64,000 nt of DNA from NCBI RefSeq assembly GCF_007993755.1, contig NZ_CP042467.1, positions 3,434,001 to 3,498,000 on the forward strand. Direction: 5' to 3'. The translations under genes and the position numbers were made by a program. Source of the stretch: Microvenator marinus (GTDB lineage: Bacteria; Myxococcota_A; Bradymonadia; Bradymonadales; Bradymonadaceae). Shown here in pieces: positions 27,027-35,692 of the stretch (positions within the stretch are counted from its first letter, which is position 1; each line of letters begins with the position of its first letter). The notes beneath the pieces were generated by a model. The model searched no databases. It was not told the DNA's origin and saw only the letters and a list, made by a program, of their open reading frames with translations.

Positions 27027-29783
27027 CTACTTCCTGACGCCTTCAAGCCAGAGTTCGCATAGCTCGTCGGTGAGACGATGTCTCAACGAAAATGTGACAT
27101 TCATCGGCGCGTTACCTTCTACCGATTCAACATCTACTTTACCCAGATAATGTGGAGAGGAGTGGGACTTTGTTTGCACAAATAGGTGCAAACTTGCGCC
27201 ATCTTCCTTGTGGTCCAGAATGGCTCGTCCTGACCGATTTTCCTGAGTCTGTCGGTTCTGACTTTGCCACAAGAAACGCTGCGGGCCGTCGAATTGATTG
27301 ACGTAATGAAACTCAGACTTCGCACCGCTGGTGTCCAATTTGGTGATCATCACGATGTGTGACTCCGCGCCGACCTCAAAGGTGATGACGCCAGCATTGT
27401 GCAAGGCTGGGTCGTATTGCTGCCGGAAATGATTCACGATCTCCTGTCGCGTATACGCTCGATGGACAACAAGCTCCGCCGGTGTGCGAAGCACTCCACC
27501 GTGGCGAAGTCTGAAATCCGCTTCAAGGGTGTACTGTAGTCTCAATTCCACGTGCTCTAAGAGTGCGGAGCTCGGAATCTGATCAAAAACCTCGGCATTG
27601 AGCGCCTTTCCATCCAGAAGTCTACCAAGCTTCTTCTCCAAAGTTTGCCAGGCGTTCGTAGACTCAGCTGGCGCATACTCAGCCCTCCACCGTGGGTACC
27701 TTTCAAAAAACTCCTCATAGCCTTCCTTCGGTGTTCTGGGCGCTGCGCAAAGCCCCCAGAGCAGCGCGTATGCGTATACCCTCGGCTGCTGCCAATTCTT
27801 CTCGCACTGTGCCAAGAGCTCCCAGCCCAGATGGTCCTTCTCCAGCGCCATTTCCCACGGGTCCGCATCGTAAAAGGTCTTTCGGCAATCAAGCCATGAA
27901 CCGTAAACAGCCCTAAAGTCGCCGAGGCTTGGGGCATCGGCACGACCAATCAGGTCCACAGGGAACGGAGGCTTCCCCTTTTCGTCGCGCAGGCTTCGAT
28001 ACGTCTCCTCGCACCAATCGCTCTTTCGGCGCGTGAACCGGCGGACCTTGAGCAAGATCTCGCGCGTCACGTCATCGAGCAAGATTTCGCATTGCTTCGG
28101 CGGAGTGAGATCGAACTCGGGCAGGGTCGAGGCATTCGGCGCCGCCGCAGCGTCCCTCAAAACCTCCATATTCAGCCACGCGTTACGATGATGCCCCACA
28201 AAGTCCAATACCGTCAAAACCTCACAATCCGGACTCAATCTCAATCCGCGACCAAGTTGTTGAATGAAGATCGTGGCCGAGTCCGTGGGCCGAAGGAAAA
28301 GCAAGGAGTTGATGCCCGGAATATCCACTCCCTCATTCAAGAGGTCAGCCACAAAAAGCCACTCGAGCGCATGCTCGGGGTTCTCCAGATTTGCGTACGT
28401 TTCCTCGCGTTCTTCCAGCGAGTTTTCTCCCGTCAGATAGGTCGCGCAAAGCCCTCGTTCATTGAGCTTCTCACTCATGAATTTGGCATGTCGTCTCCCA
28501 GCACAAAAGCCCACACACGCGCGCCGCGCCCCGTCAAAACCCTTTTCCAGCGCGTGCTCCAAGATATGAGCGACCCTGGTCTCGAGCATCAGAGCGGTCT
28601 CAACTTGCTCGAGATTGAGTCGGGCACTGCGCCAAATCGACTCCGAGTAATCCACCGTCTCGTCTGCAATCCCAAAATAGTGAAAAGGGACCAGCCAAGA
28701 GCGATTGATGGCCTCGATCAATCGAGCCTCGTAAGCGATGTTGAAGTCGCATAGGGACAGAACATCATGGCCATCTTGCCGCTCTGGTGTCGCAGTAAGA
28801 CCCAGCAAAAATTGTGGTTTAATCTTGGAAAGAAGCGCCCGGTATGTGGGAGCAGCGGCGTGATGAAACTCGTCCACAACCACGTAATCGAACGCGGTGC
28901 TCTCAAGCGCATTCGCCGATTGTACTGTGCTGAACACAAACTCCGCCTGTGTTTGTTTGAGTTCCCCGTAGACAAGTCCCGTGGTACGCCGCGTGCCAAA
29001 CACCTGCTCGAACGTCTTCTTTGCCTGCGTCAAATGCTCGAGGCGATGCGAGAGAAACAAAACCCGTTCGGCACCAGCGGCCTCGGCATCAAAGGCCGCA
29101 AGGAATGTTTTTCCAACACCGGGCGCTGCGATAACAACTGCCCGGGTTTCCCCAAGTTCACGAAGCCGCGCCAGATTCACCAGAGCCTCGGCCTGTGCAC
29201 TATTCGGCTGGACCCGGACTCTCGGCTCCGGCACCAGGACTTGCGATACGGCCATCCGCTGCGTCGCGGATTGAAGCAGCGCCAGCGCATATTGGTCCGT
29301 CAATTCATCCGAAAGTCGCCAAACATCCGGGTGCTCCCAAATCATCTCAAAGGCCGAGAGCGCCTCTTCGAGGGCCTGTTCCGAATCGTGTCTCAGGTTC
29401 GCTTCAACGTTTGAGGTTAGGCCTCCCTTCGAGATATTCGAGGAGCCTACCCAACACTCCGTCTGAGCGCCCTGAAACACAAAAAACTTGGGATGAAAGC
29501 CCTGAAGTGGATTCTTGGCCAGGTGAACACGAACCTCAGCACCTTTGATGGTGGCCAGCACTCGCAAGGCCTCGGGTTGAGTGATGCCGAGATAGGTGGA
29601 GGTCAAGAGCCGCACTCGCCCACCACGCGCCGTGAATCGCTTCAGGTCGTCAACCAAGAGTTGCAGTCCACTAAAGCGCAGAAAAGACACCGAAATCGCC
29701 ACATCATCAGCGCTCTTGAGCGCACGGCGAATCACGTCGAGCATCCGGAGTTGCCCGGGTAAATTGGTTGCGAGGAGTTCCAT
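27027..29783 (-). CDS. PLD nuclease - SF2 helicase - DUF3427-like protein
   Basis: 918 residues from ATG 29783 (a GTG frame opens at 29825; neither has a clear ribosome site). Residues about 1-150 form a phospholipase-D-like nuclease with a single HxK motif (HPKFFVF, then WVGSSNISKGGL). Residues about 200-560 form an SF2 helicase: AAPGVGKTFLA, VVVDEFHHA, GLTATPERQDG, and the C-lobe IQQLGRGLRL. The last about 350 residues resemble the DUF3427 tail of such helicases. PLD-helicase-DUF3427 proteins occur sporadically and are candidate DNA-processing or antiphage enzymes; that role is inference. It is convergent with the coiled-coil gene, 11 bases apart. Confidence 0.8.
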   Translation of the reverse strand: MELLATNLPGQLRMLDVIRRALKSADDVAISVSFLRFSGLQLLVDDLKRFTARGGRVRLLTSTYLGITQPEALRVLATIKGAEVRVHLAKNPLQGFHPKFFVFQGAQTECWVGSSNISKGGLTSNVEANLRHDSEQALEEALSAFEMIWEHPDVWRLSDELTDQYALALLQSATQRMAVSQVLVPEPRVRVQPNSAQAEALVNLARLRELGETRAVVIAAPGVGKTFLAAFDAEAAGAERVLFLSHRLEHLTQAKKTFEQVFGTRRTTGLVYGELKQTQAEFVFSTVQSANALESTAFDYVVVDEFHHAAAPTYRALLSKIKPQFLLGLTATPERQDGHDVLSLCDFNIAYEARLIEAINRSWLVPFHYFGIADETVDYSESIWRSARLNLEQVETALMLETRVAHILEHALEKGFDGARRACVGFCAGRRHAKFMSEKLNERGLCATYLTGENSLEEREETYANLENPEHALEWLFVADLLNEGVDIPGINSLLFLRPTDSATIFIQQLGRGLRLSPDCEVLTVLDFVGHHRNAWLNMEVLRDAAAAPNASTLPEFDLTPPKQCEILLDDVTREILLKVRRFTRRKSDWCEETYRSLRDEKGKPPFPVDLIGRADAPSLGDFRAVYGSWLDCRKTFYDADPWEMALEKDHLGWELLAQCEKNWQQPRVYAYALLWGLCAAPRTPKEGYEEFFERYPRWRAEYAPAESTNAWQTLEKKLGRLLDGKALNAEVFDQIPSSALLEHVELRLQYTLEADFRLRHGGVLRTPAELVVHRAYTRQEIVNHFRQQYDPALHNAGVITFEVGAESHIVMITKLDTSGAKSEFHYVNQFDGPQRFLWQSQNRQTQENRSGRAILDHKEDGASLHLFVQTKSHSSPHYLGKVDVESVEGNAPMNVTFSLRHRLTDELCELWLEGVRK

Positions 29784-29927
29784 GGCCGCCAGGATGCCAG
29801 GCTTGCACACCCTTGCGCAACTCACGAAGTGCCACTAAACTTCGATCTTCATAACAACACGCACCGACACTCGTCTCAGTGTCTGAAGTAGTGCGGGGGG
29901 CTTCGGCCACAAAACAAGGAGATCGAG

Positions 29928-30413
29928 ATGTCAGGACGTAGTCATTTAATTGCTTCAGGTTTAATGGGGATTCTGGTCGGAACGCTCGCCGCGATTCCGG
30001 GCCTCAATGTTTCCTTCTACTGTTGTTGTTTACCGTTGGTCGTAGGCGTTGCAGGCGCGATCTTCATGACCTTGAAGACCAATGATAACGCGCCGATGTC
30101 TAACAATCGCGCGATGGCGATCGGTCTCTTGACCGCAATTGTAGCCACCGTCGTCTACTTCATCGTCGGGACGGGGCTTCAGCTTCTCACGATTGCACTG
30201 ATACCCCAATACCAAGAGATTTTTACTAGGCCAGAGTTCCAGGAAAAACTTATGGAAAACATTGGCATCACTGGTGGGGTCTTTTTCTTCACGATTATTT
30301 CCCAAGTCGTTTGGACCATCGTTTTCGGCATTATCTTCTGTGCGATTGCGCCAATTGTAGGGGTAGCCACGCTCAATTTCGTCTTTCCTAAGCGTCTTGA
30401 GGGTGCGGAGTGA
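29928..30413 (+). CDS. Unknown four-helix membrane protein
   Basis: 161 residues, ATG with AAGGAGATCGAG upstream. Four hydrophobic segments are visible (about 8-27, 30-50, 63-95 and 115-150), the second opening with a YCCCLP cysteine cluster at the membrane face. No family recognised. The stop overlaps the next start (GTGA), so it is in an operon with the DUF2085 gene. Confidence 0.7.
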   Translation: MSGRSHLIASGLMGILVGTLAAIPGLNVSFYCCCLPLVVGVAGAIFMTLKTNDNAPMSNNRAMAIGLLTAIVATVVYFIVGTGLQLLTIALIPQYQEIFTRPEFQEKLMENIGITGGVFFFTIISQVVWTIVFGIIFCAIAPIVGVATLNFVFPKRLEGAE

Positions 30414-30883
30414 AGCCGGCGAGCACCTGGCCGGTGTGGCTGCTCATGGGCGGAATCTTGTTCGTGGGTCTTCTGCCATGGCTCATCGCCCTTTTAGACC
30501 TAAATGTCTTACACGCGGCCTTCCGTCCATTCTGCCACCAGGAGCCTGAGCGCTCCCTCTTCTTTGACGGAAATCAAATGGTGGTCTGTAGTCGATGTGC
30601 CGGAATCTATGCCGGGCTTGTTTTGGGCGTGTTTTTCGCACTCCCATCGCAAAGGTTTCCATGGTTTAGGCAGCTCATGTTTATGGCTCTCTTTCTGATG
30701 GGCCTCGACGTGCTCACTCAGGATTTGGGACTTAGACCACCGTGGCACGCCACACGCATAACCACCGGACTCCTCTTAGGCTTTGTGCTGGCCGCGTGGC
30801 CAATCACCCTGCTTTTCAAAGACCTCAAACGCACACGAGTTCTGACGCAACCTGCCGTTGCTATAGTGAAAAAGCCCAAGTAG
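30410..30883 (+). CDS. DUF2085 membrane protein
   Basis: 157 residues, GTG start, with the DUF2085 hallmark CHQEPERSLFF followed by VCSRCAGIYAGL and four membrane segments. The CHQxxERS and CxRCxGxY motifs probably bind a metal at the membrane face. The function of the family is unknown. Coupled to the previous gene. Confidence 0.85.
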   Translation: MKPASTWPVWLLMGGILFVGLLPWLIALLDLNVLHAAFRPFCHQEPERSLFFDGNQMVVCSRCAGIYAGLVLGVFFALPSQRFPWFRQLMFMALFLMGLDVLTQDLGLRPPWHATRITTGLLLGFVLAAWPITLLFKDLKRTRVLTQPAVAIVKKPK

Positions 30884-30907
30884 AGTAGTGGTTTACGAGA
30901 GAAAACT

Positions 30908-31195
30908 ATGGACAATCTACCGAGTCAAAACTCGTCTTCAAAGACGCTCATCATCGTCATCATCACGGTCGTAGTCCTCTTCGGACTCGCCGGTGCCGGC
31001 TGCTTTTGCCTCTTCGGCTCAGCCATTTTCGGGGGCCTTGGAATGGCGGGAGCCTCTGAAAAGACCTACTATCCAGAGTGTGAAATGGTGGGTAGCAGTG
31101 AGGAATGTAAGACCTGCTGTTCGATGCGAGGACACTCCGGTCAAGCGTACGGCAACCTTATCAACGACGACGGCAAGACCTGCGGCTGTTTCTGA
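30908..31195 (+). CDS. Small membrane-anchored six-cysteine protein
   Basis: 95 residues: one membrane segment (about 13-38, LIIVIITVVVLFGLAGAG) and a short exported tail with the spacing C-x8-C-x2-C-C-x20-C-x-C. The same spacing, with 18 instead of 20 in the long gap, follows a membrane anchor in the TlpA-like protein at 49160-49867. An in-frame ATG at 30908 has GAGAGAAAACT upstream. It is 24 bases after the DUF2085 gene. The tail may be disulphide-bonded or metal-binding; the function is unknown. Confidence 0.75.
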   Translation: MDNLPSQNSSSKTLIIVIITVVVLFGLAGAGCFCLFGSAIFGGLGMAGASEKTYYPECEMVGSSEECKTCCSMRGHSGQAYGNLINDDGKTCGCF

Positions 31196-31425
31196 GGCAA
31201 TGTTCAATTGTACTCATCTCTGACGCTTGGACCCTTCGATTTAGTTTTCAAAACTCGAAATTGTGAAGGGCGCGATTAGACCACCAACAGGTGTTGACAG
31301 ATTAACGCTCTCTGGAGAGACTGTCGTAGCGCATTCACTTGCGTTTAATCGACATCTTGAGGACTCTTTATGGCTTCGCCCTGCGGAAACGCTCAGGCTC
31401 GAACATACGGATAGAGCCTGACACT
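31196..31425 (+). promoter_or_regulatory. Leader/promoter region of the aryl-polyene operon
   Basis: 230 bases before the first cluster gene. A TTGACA box (31294-31299) is present but no fitting -10 at normal spacing. A small inverted repeat CTCTC-TG-GAGAG lies just after it at about 31308-31319. The promoter of the whole 16-kb operon should be here, but I cannot place it precisely. Confidence 0.35.
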
Positions 31426-32187
31426 ATGGCCGCGTTTCTTCAATCCCTTCTGGGTTTCATTCTGTTCTATTTCGGGGGCGTTGCACTTGGCTGGATCGTG
31501 TTGCCCCTTGTTCGCGTCTTTTCGGCAAACGAAGCTGTAGGTAAGCAGCGGTGCCAAAGAATTGTTGCCTCATGCTTCAAGCTCTTTTTGTGGTGGTTAT
31601 CAATCAGACTCTATAACTTCGGTTTCTTTTCTCAGTCTGGCGAGCCGCTCAACGCAACGTATTTCACCAAGCCAGGGGTCGTCATCGCAAACCATCCATC
31701 GCTTCTCGATATTGTACTGATCGTGGCAACGATTGGTCATGGAACCATCATTGTACACAAACGCTTCTACTTTAATCCGCTTCTTGGGCCGCTTGCGTGG
31801 TGTTGTGGGTATATCTGGGCGGATCTCTCAATAGGTCGAGGTGCAAAGGTGGTTCATGATGCGGTGTCTTGCATCAAGGCAGGTGGAACAGTCGTCATGT
31901 TCCCTGAAGGTACACGGTCTGAAGCTGACAACTTGATGAAGTTTCGTCGTGGTGCCTTTCAGATTGCCCAGATGGCCAACGTTCCGCTCATACCTCTTTG
32001 GCTGAATTGCGAACCGCGCTATATGGGGCGCAATCAGGGCTTTCGCGGATATCCAAAACGAGGTAAGGTATCCCTATATCTGTTTCCATTTGTGGCGGAC
32101 CAATCCGAATTTCTTGTAGAAGATGCACGCGGCGCTGCGAAATTTTGGGAAGAAAGATATCTTAAGAAATTAAATTCATTTGGATGA
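31426..32187 (+). CDS. Phospholipid/glycerol-type acyltransferase (PlsC fold)
   Basis: 253 residues from ATG 31426; a longer frame starting with TTG at 31339 is less likely. One membrane segment precedes the acyltransferase core with NHPSLLDI (the HX4D catalytic motif) and FPEGTRS, the substrate-binding block of PlsC-like enzymes. In APE clusters an acyltransferase of this class is thought to help attach the polyene to its lipid carrier. First gene of the cluster; its stop precedes the ACP start by 8 bases. Confidence 0.85.
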   Translation: MAAFLQSLLGFILFYFGGVALGWIVLPLVRVFSANEAVGKQRCQRIVASCFKLFLWWLSIRLYNFGFFSQSGEPLNATYFTKPGVVIANHPSLLDIVLIVATIGHGTIIVHKRFYFNPLLGPLAWCCGYIWADLSIGRGAKVVHDAVSCIKAGGTVVMFPEGTRSEADNLMKFRRGAFQIAQMANVPLIPLWLNCEPRYMGRNQGFRGYPKRGKVSLYLFPFVADQSEFLVEDARGAAKFWEERYLKKLNSFG

Positions 32188-32195
32188 GGAATCGA

Positions 32196-32726
32196 ATGAA
32201 AGCGTTTGAACGAGAGATTGCGGCGCTCACCATCGAAAAGCTTATGCTTACAGGTGTTACACCCGACACAATGGATGCGGATGGTTCGCTGGTCGAAGAT
32301 TATGGGCTCGATAGTGTCGATTTGTTGGAATTGGCGATGGCTATTGGCAGACGATATGGCATTGAGTTTCAAGATGGAAGCGAAGAGAATGCTTTGGTTT
32401 TTCGCTCGATTCGAACGCTCGCCGCGCATGTCGAAGCAAACCACGTTCCAGCTGAAGATCCCCAGCTGACCTTTGAACAACTGGCTTTTCAAGAGATTGT
32501 CAACGGTCTGTCTGATATGTTTGGGTTTCCTCCGGAGACCTTGTCTCGACACACTCAATTGGTCGAGGAGCTCGACCTTGATTCCCTTGACGCCCTTGAT
32601 CTGATCGTTCGTCTGCAAGACAAGTTGGGTGCCCGGATTCCCGACAGCCGATTGATGGAATTGCGTACCATTGGTGATGTGGTCGATATCGTCGTCGAAC
32701 TCAATGAGTCTGCAAAAGCGTCATGA
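32196..32726 (+). CDS. Tandem (two-domain) acyl carrier protein
   Basis: 176 residues from ATG 32196, preceded by GAGGAA; an ATGA-overlapping ATG at 32184 is the alternative. Two ACP domains are fused: the first has its phosphopantetheine Ser in DYGLDSVDLLEL and the second in ELDLDSLDALDLI. In described APE clusters these are two separate proteins (ApeE and ApeF). The chain and starter would be carried on these arms. Stop overlaps the ketosynthase start (ATGA). Confidence 0.92.
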   Translation: MKAFEREIAALTIEKLMLTGVTPDTMDADGSLVEDYGLDSVDLLELAMAIGRRYGIEFQDGSEENALVFRSIRTLAAHVEANHVPAEDPQLTFEQLAFQEIVNGLSDMFGFPPETLSRHTQLVEELDLDSLDALDLIVRLQDKLGARIPDSRLMELRTIGDVVDIVVELNESAKAS

Positions 32727-33868
32727 AGGTCTCTGTCGTTGATTATGCTCTAAGCTGTGCCTCTGGCGGGTCGACCGAAGAAGCGATGAACTCCATTTTT
32801 GGCGGAAAGTCAGGCATCGCGGAGGAGAGCGGAAGGTTTATCGGTCGAGTTTCGGCCTCACTTGGCTCGCTACCGGGCCAGTTTCTAGAGTTCGATACCC
32901 GACAAGCTCGACTCGCAGTGCACGTTGTTAAAATGATCGCCCCTTCCATCTTTAGAGCCCGTGAAAAGTGGGGGCCCAAGCGTGTTGCTGTGTTACTCGG
33001 TACGAGCACGGGTGGGATCGAATGGGTCGAGGCAAACTATACCCCCGGAACACGAGACGTCGTATCTTCGCTAGATGGAGGTGCGTGTAACAAGCAGGCA
33101 TTTGGCGCGGCGTCTTATGTCGTCCAAAACATGTTCGAGCTAGAAGGCCCGGCCTACGCGATCTCAACCGCATGCAGTTCTAGCTCGCACGTCTTTGGCG
33201 CTGCAAAGAGACTGATACACAGCGACAGGGTCGATGCAGTTGTCGTGCTGGGCGTGGATACGCTTTGTCATGTCACGATTGAAGGGTTTCTCGGACTGGG
33301 ACTGCTCGCAAGTTCCTTATGTCGTCCTTTCGACGTCGCAAGGGACGGCATCAATATTGGTGAAGCAGGTGCTGCATTCTTGCTGGAAAGGGATTTGGAC
33401 GCGGAGTTTCACCTTTGTGGTTTTGGAGCATCATCTGATGGCTATCACAGCACGCGCCCTCCTCCCGATGGTGCAGGCGCTGCCTTGTGCATGCAAGCGG
33501 CTCTCGAGGACGCCGGGCTTTTGCCTCAAAACGTCGTTGGTGTTCACACCCATGGAACGGGCACGGTTGAAAACGATCGCGCTGAAGGAAGGGCAATTAC
33601 AGGGGTGTTTGGCGCTGGGATGTCCGTCGTGTCGACCAAAGGTGCCACGGGGCATACCCTTGGCGCCTGCGGAGCACTGAACGCAGCCATCGCCCTGGAG
33701 AGCCTTAGGAGGCAATGCCTACCAGGAACACATGGCTTGGAGGTCATCGATCCGGTCCTCTCGGTGAACGCCGATAGCGCACCACGGCCTGTCACAGGCG
33801 ACTATGTGGCATCGAACAGTTTCGCCTTCGGTGGAAATAACGTCACGCTCATTTTGGGTAGGTCCTAA
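32723..33868 (+). CDS. Beta-ketoacyl-ACP synthase (ApeO/ApeR-like)
   Basis: 381 residues of a FabF-type ketosynthase with a complete Cys-His-His set: nucleophile STACSSSS, HTHGTGTVEND and KGATGHTLGA, and the end SNSFAFGGNNV. It condenses malonyl units onto the aryl chain. It lies next to the chain-length-factor-like gene (33868), which favours a KS-CLF pair (ApeO-ApeC-like). Confidence 0.88.
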   Translation: MKVSVVDYALSCASGGSTEEAMNSIFGGKSGIAEESGRFIGRVSASLGSLPGQFLEFDTRQARLAVHVVKMIAPSIFRAREKWGPKRVAVLLGTSTGGIEWVEANYTPGTRDVVSSLDGGACNKQAFGAASYVVQNMFELEGPAYAISTACSSSSHVFGAAKRLIHSDRVDAVVVLGVDTLCHVTIEGFLGLGLLASSLCRPFDVARDGINIGEAGAAFLLERDLDAEFHLCGFGASSDGYHSTRPPPDGAGAALCMQAALEDAGLLPQNVVGVHTHGTGTVENDRAEGRAITGVFGAGMSVVSTKGATGHTLGACGALNAAIALESLRRQCLPGTHGLEVIDPVLSVNADSAPRPVTGDYVASNSFAFGGNNVTLILGRS

Positions 33869-34548
33869 TGGCGTGGATTGAAGCAACAAGTTCATGGTGG
33901 CCGGGACGCGGTAAGTTGCCTGCATCGCAGCTTCTTGCGGGCTCCGCTTCGCGAAGAGCTGGAGACCTTACCCGTGCCTGCGCTCACGTCATCGACGAGT
34001 TAGGACCCTTTTCGAAAACAGTCCCTATCGTATTCGGCTCGAGTTTAGGGTGTGTGTCGGTGCTCTTTTCCCTTCTCGACGAAATCAAGCGTGATGAGTT
34101 GGGACTTTCGCCAATCGCCTTTTCGTCATCAGTGCATCATTCTCCCGTCGCGGCCGTAGGTGTATCCAATCAACATATCGGACTCTTAACTGCCGTGTCT
34201 GCAAACGAAGATCTGGCTGCGATGCTGATCATCGAGGCTTTAGGCTTGTCTTTGGAGTTTGATCGCGTGCTCGTGATCGGAGCAGAGGAGCCTTGGCCCA
34301 AAGCCTATGGTCACGAAGAATTCGAGTTGTACGCTGGTGCCTTTATGATGGCCCACGATTCAGAGCGGCAACTCATTGTCGAGACGAGCACCGAGCCGTT
34401 CAAGAACACACTATCCGGGCTGCTTCGATACAACCCCGCTGCGGGTCTTGAGAAGTTCTTAGAGTGGAGTCGAGAAGCAAAACCAGGTGATGAACTCATC
34501 ATTTCACCCAATCGTTCAGGGGGCTCATGGAAAGCGAGATGCCAGTAG
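33868..34548 (+). CDS. Ketosynthase-like chain-length factor
   Basis: 226 residues matching the short beta-ketoacyl-synthase-like proteins of APE clusters (ApeC type): FGSSLGCVSVLFSLL, then AFSSSVHHSPVAAVGV where a ketosynthase would place its Cys, and no HxHGTGT block. It lacks a catalytic Cys and His, so it is a non-catalytic partner that probably sets chain length with the ketosynthase before it. Start and stop overlap neighbours (1 and 22 bases). Confidence 0.8.
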   Translation: MAWIEATSSWWPGRGKLPASQLLAGSASRRAGDLTRACAHVIDELGPFSKTVPIVFGSSLGCVSVLFSLLDEIKRDELGLSPIAFSSSVHHSPVAAVGVSNQHIGLLTAVSANEDLAAMLIIEALGLSLEFDRVLVIGAEEPWPKAYGHEEFELYAGAFMMAHDSERQLIVETSTEPFKNTLSGLLRYNPAAGLEKFLEWSREAKPGDELIISPNRSGGSWKARCQ

Positions 34549-34979
34549 AGGTCTCGATCGAGGAGCTTATCCCACACTCCGGTCAGAGCGTGCTCTTGGA
34601 CCGAGTGATAGCCGTAAGCGAGACGCAGATACACTGCGAAGTCATGGTGAAGCCTGGTGGCCTCTACATTAAAGAAGGCGGTGTTGGGGCAAGTATCTGC
34701 ATTGAATGGATGGCGCAGGCGATTGCAGCATATGCCGGGTTTCATCGTCGTGAGAACTCAGAGCCGATTCAAGTCGGATTCTTGGTGAGTTGTCGCTGTG
34801 CTGAATTGCTCATTCCGTGGCTGGAAGTCAACCAAATGTTTACTGTTCGAGCAAAGGTTTTGCGTGATGGGGGAATGCAAATGGGATCCTTTAAATGTGA
34901 GGTCCTCGCGGGCGACGCGGTCGTCGCGAGGGCGACTCTGAATGTCTACCAGGGACCGTTAAGTCAGGGGGCTGTATGA
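34527..34979 (+). CDS. 3-hydroxyacyl-ACP dehydratase, hotdog fold (ApeP-like)
   Basis: 150 residues with IPHSGQSVLLDRV (catalytic His in the FabA/FabZ position) and IEWMAQAIAAYAG (helix with the catalytic acid). It removes water from the 3-hydroxyacyl chain to make trans double bonds. In described systems it acts as a heterodimer with an ApeI-type dehydratase, here found fused to the ligase (37507). ATG 34527 and ATG 34539 are both possible. Confidence 0.85.
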   Translation: MESEMPVEVSIEELIPHSGQSVLLDRVIAVSETQIHCEVMVKPGGLYIKEGGVGASICIEWMAQAIAAYAGFHRRENSEPIQVGFLVSCRCAELLIPWLEVNQMFTVRAKVLRDGGMQMGSFKCEVLAGDAVVARATLNVYQGPLSQGAV

Positions 34980-35692
34980 GAATGTTAATAACTGGAGCGA
35001 GTCGCGGGATAGGTGCAGCTATTGCGGTCGAGTTGGCAAAGACCCACGGTGGCCACATCACGCTCAACTATCGTTCGGATGATGTCGCGGCTGAACTCGT
35101 TGCTACGCAAGTTCGCGCTCTCGGGGCAGAAGTCGCGCTGGCCAAATTCGACGTCGCCGATAGAGAAGCCACAGAGGATGCGATCGCAGATATCCTCAGA
35201 GATGGGCCGATTTCGATCCTGGTCAACAACGCTGGCATCTCCAACGATGGCGTGTTCCCGTCGATGCAGCCAGAGGCCTGGGATAGCGTCATTCAGACTT
35301 CCCTAAACGGTTTTTACAACGTCACCAGGCAATTGGTCATGCCGATGGTGCAACAACGTAAAGGTCGCATCGTTACAATCTCTTCAATCTCTGGTGAAAT
35401 CGGGAATCGCGGCCAGGTAAACTACTCGGCCGCAAAAGCAGGACTTATCGGCGCGACAAAGGCTCTGGCAAAAGAAGTTGCCCGGCGCGGCGTTACGGTG
35501 AATGCGGTGACACCCGGACTTATCGAAACTGAGATGACCGCATCTGTGCCTCGCGACCGAGTCCTCCCAATGATACCGATGCAGAGGTTTGGAACTCCTG
35601 AAGAAGTCGCAAAGGTTGTAGCATTTCTGTGTAGTGACGGGGCTAGCTATGTCACCGGCCAGGTGATTGGGGTTAATGGGGGTATGGCATGA
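34976..35692 (+). CDS. 3-oxoacyl-ACP reductase, FabG-like (ApeQ-like)
   Basis: 238 residues, short-chain dehydrogenase: TGASRGIGAAIA (NADPH site), LVNNAGISNDG, catalytic Ser in TISSISG and the YSAAKAG motif (Tyr-x3-Lys). It reduces the 3-oxo group before dehydration. The ATG overlaps the previous stop (ATGA) and its own stop overlaps the next start. Confidence 0.93.
   Translation: MRMLITGASRGIGAAIAVELAKTHGGHITLNYRSDDVAAELVATQVRALGAEVALAKFDVADREATEDAIADILRDGPISILVNNAGISNDGVFPSMQPEAWDSVIQTSLNGFYNVTRQLVMPMVQQRKGRIVTISSISGEIGNRGQVNYSAAKAGLIGATKALAKEVARRGVTVNAVTPGLIETEMTASVPRDRVLPMIPMQRFGTPEEVAKVVAFLCSDGASYVTGQVIGVNGGMA

Noticed and set aside
31294-31299. TTGACA as -35 of the pigment operon
   Set aside because: No matching -10 within 16-18 bases; left only as a weak note in the leader entry.
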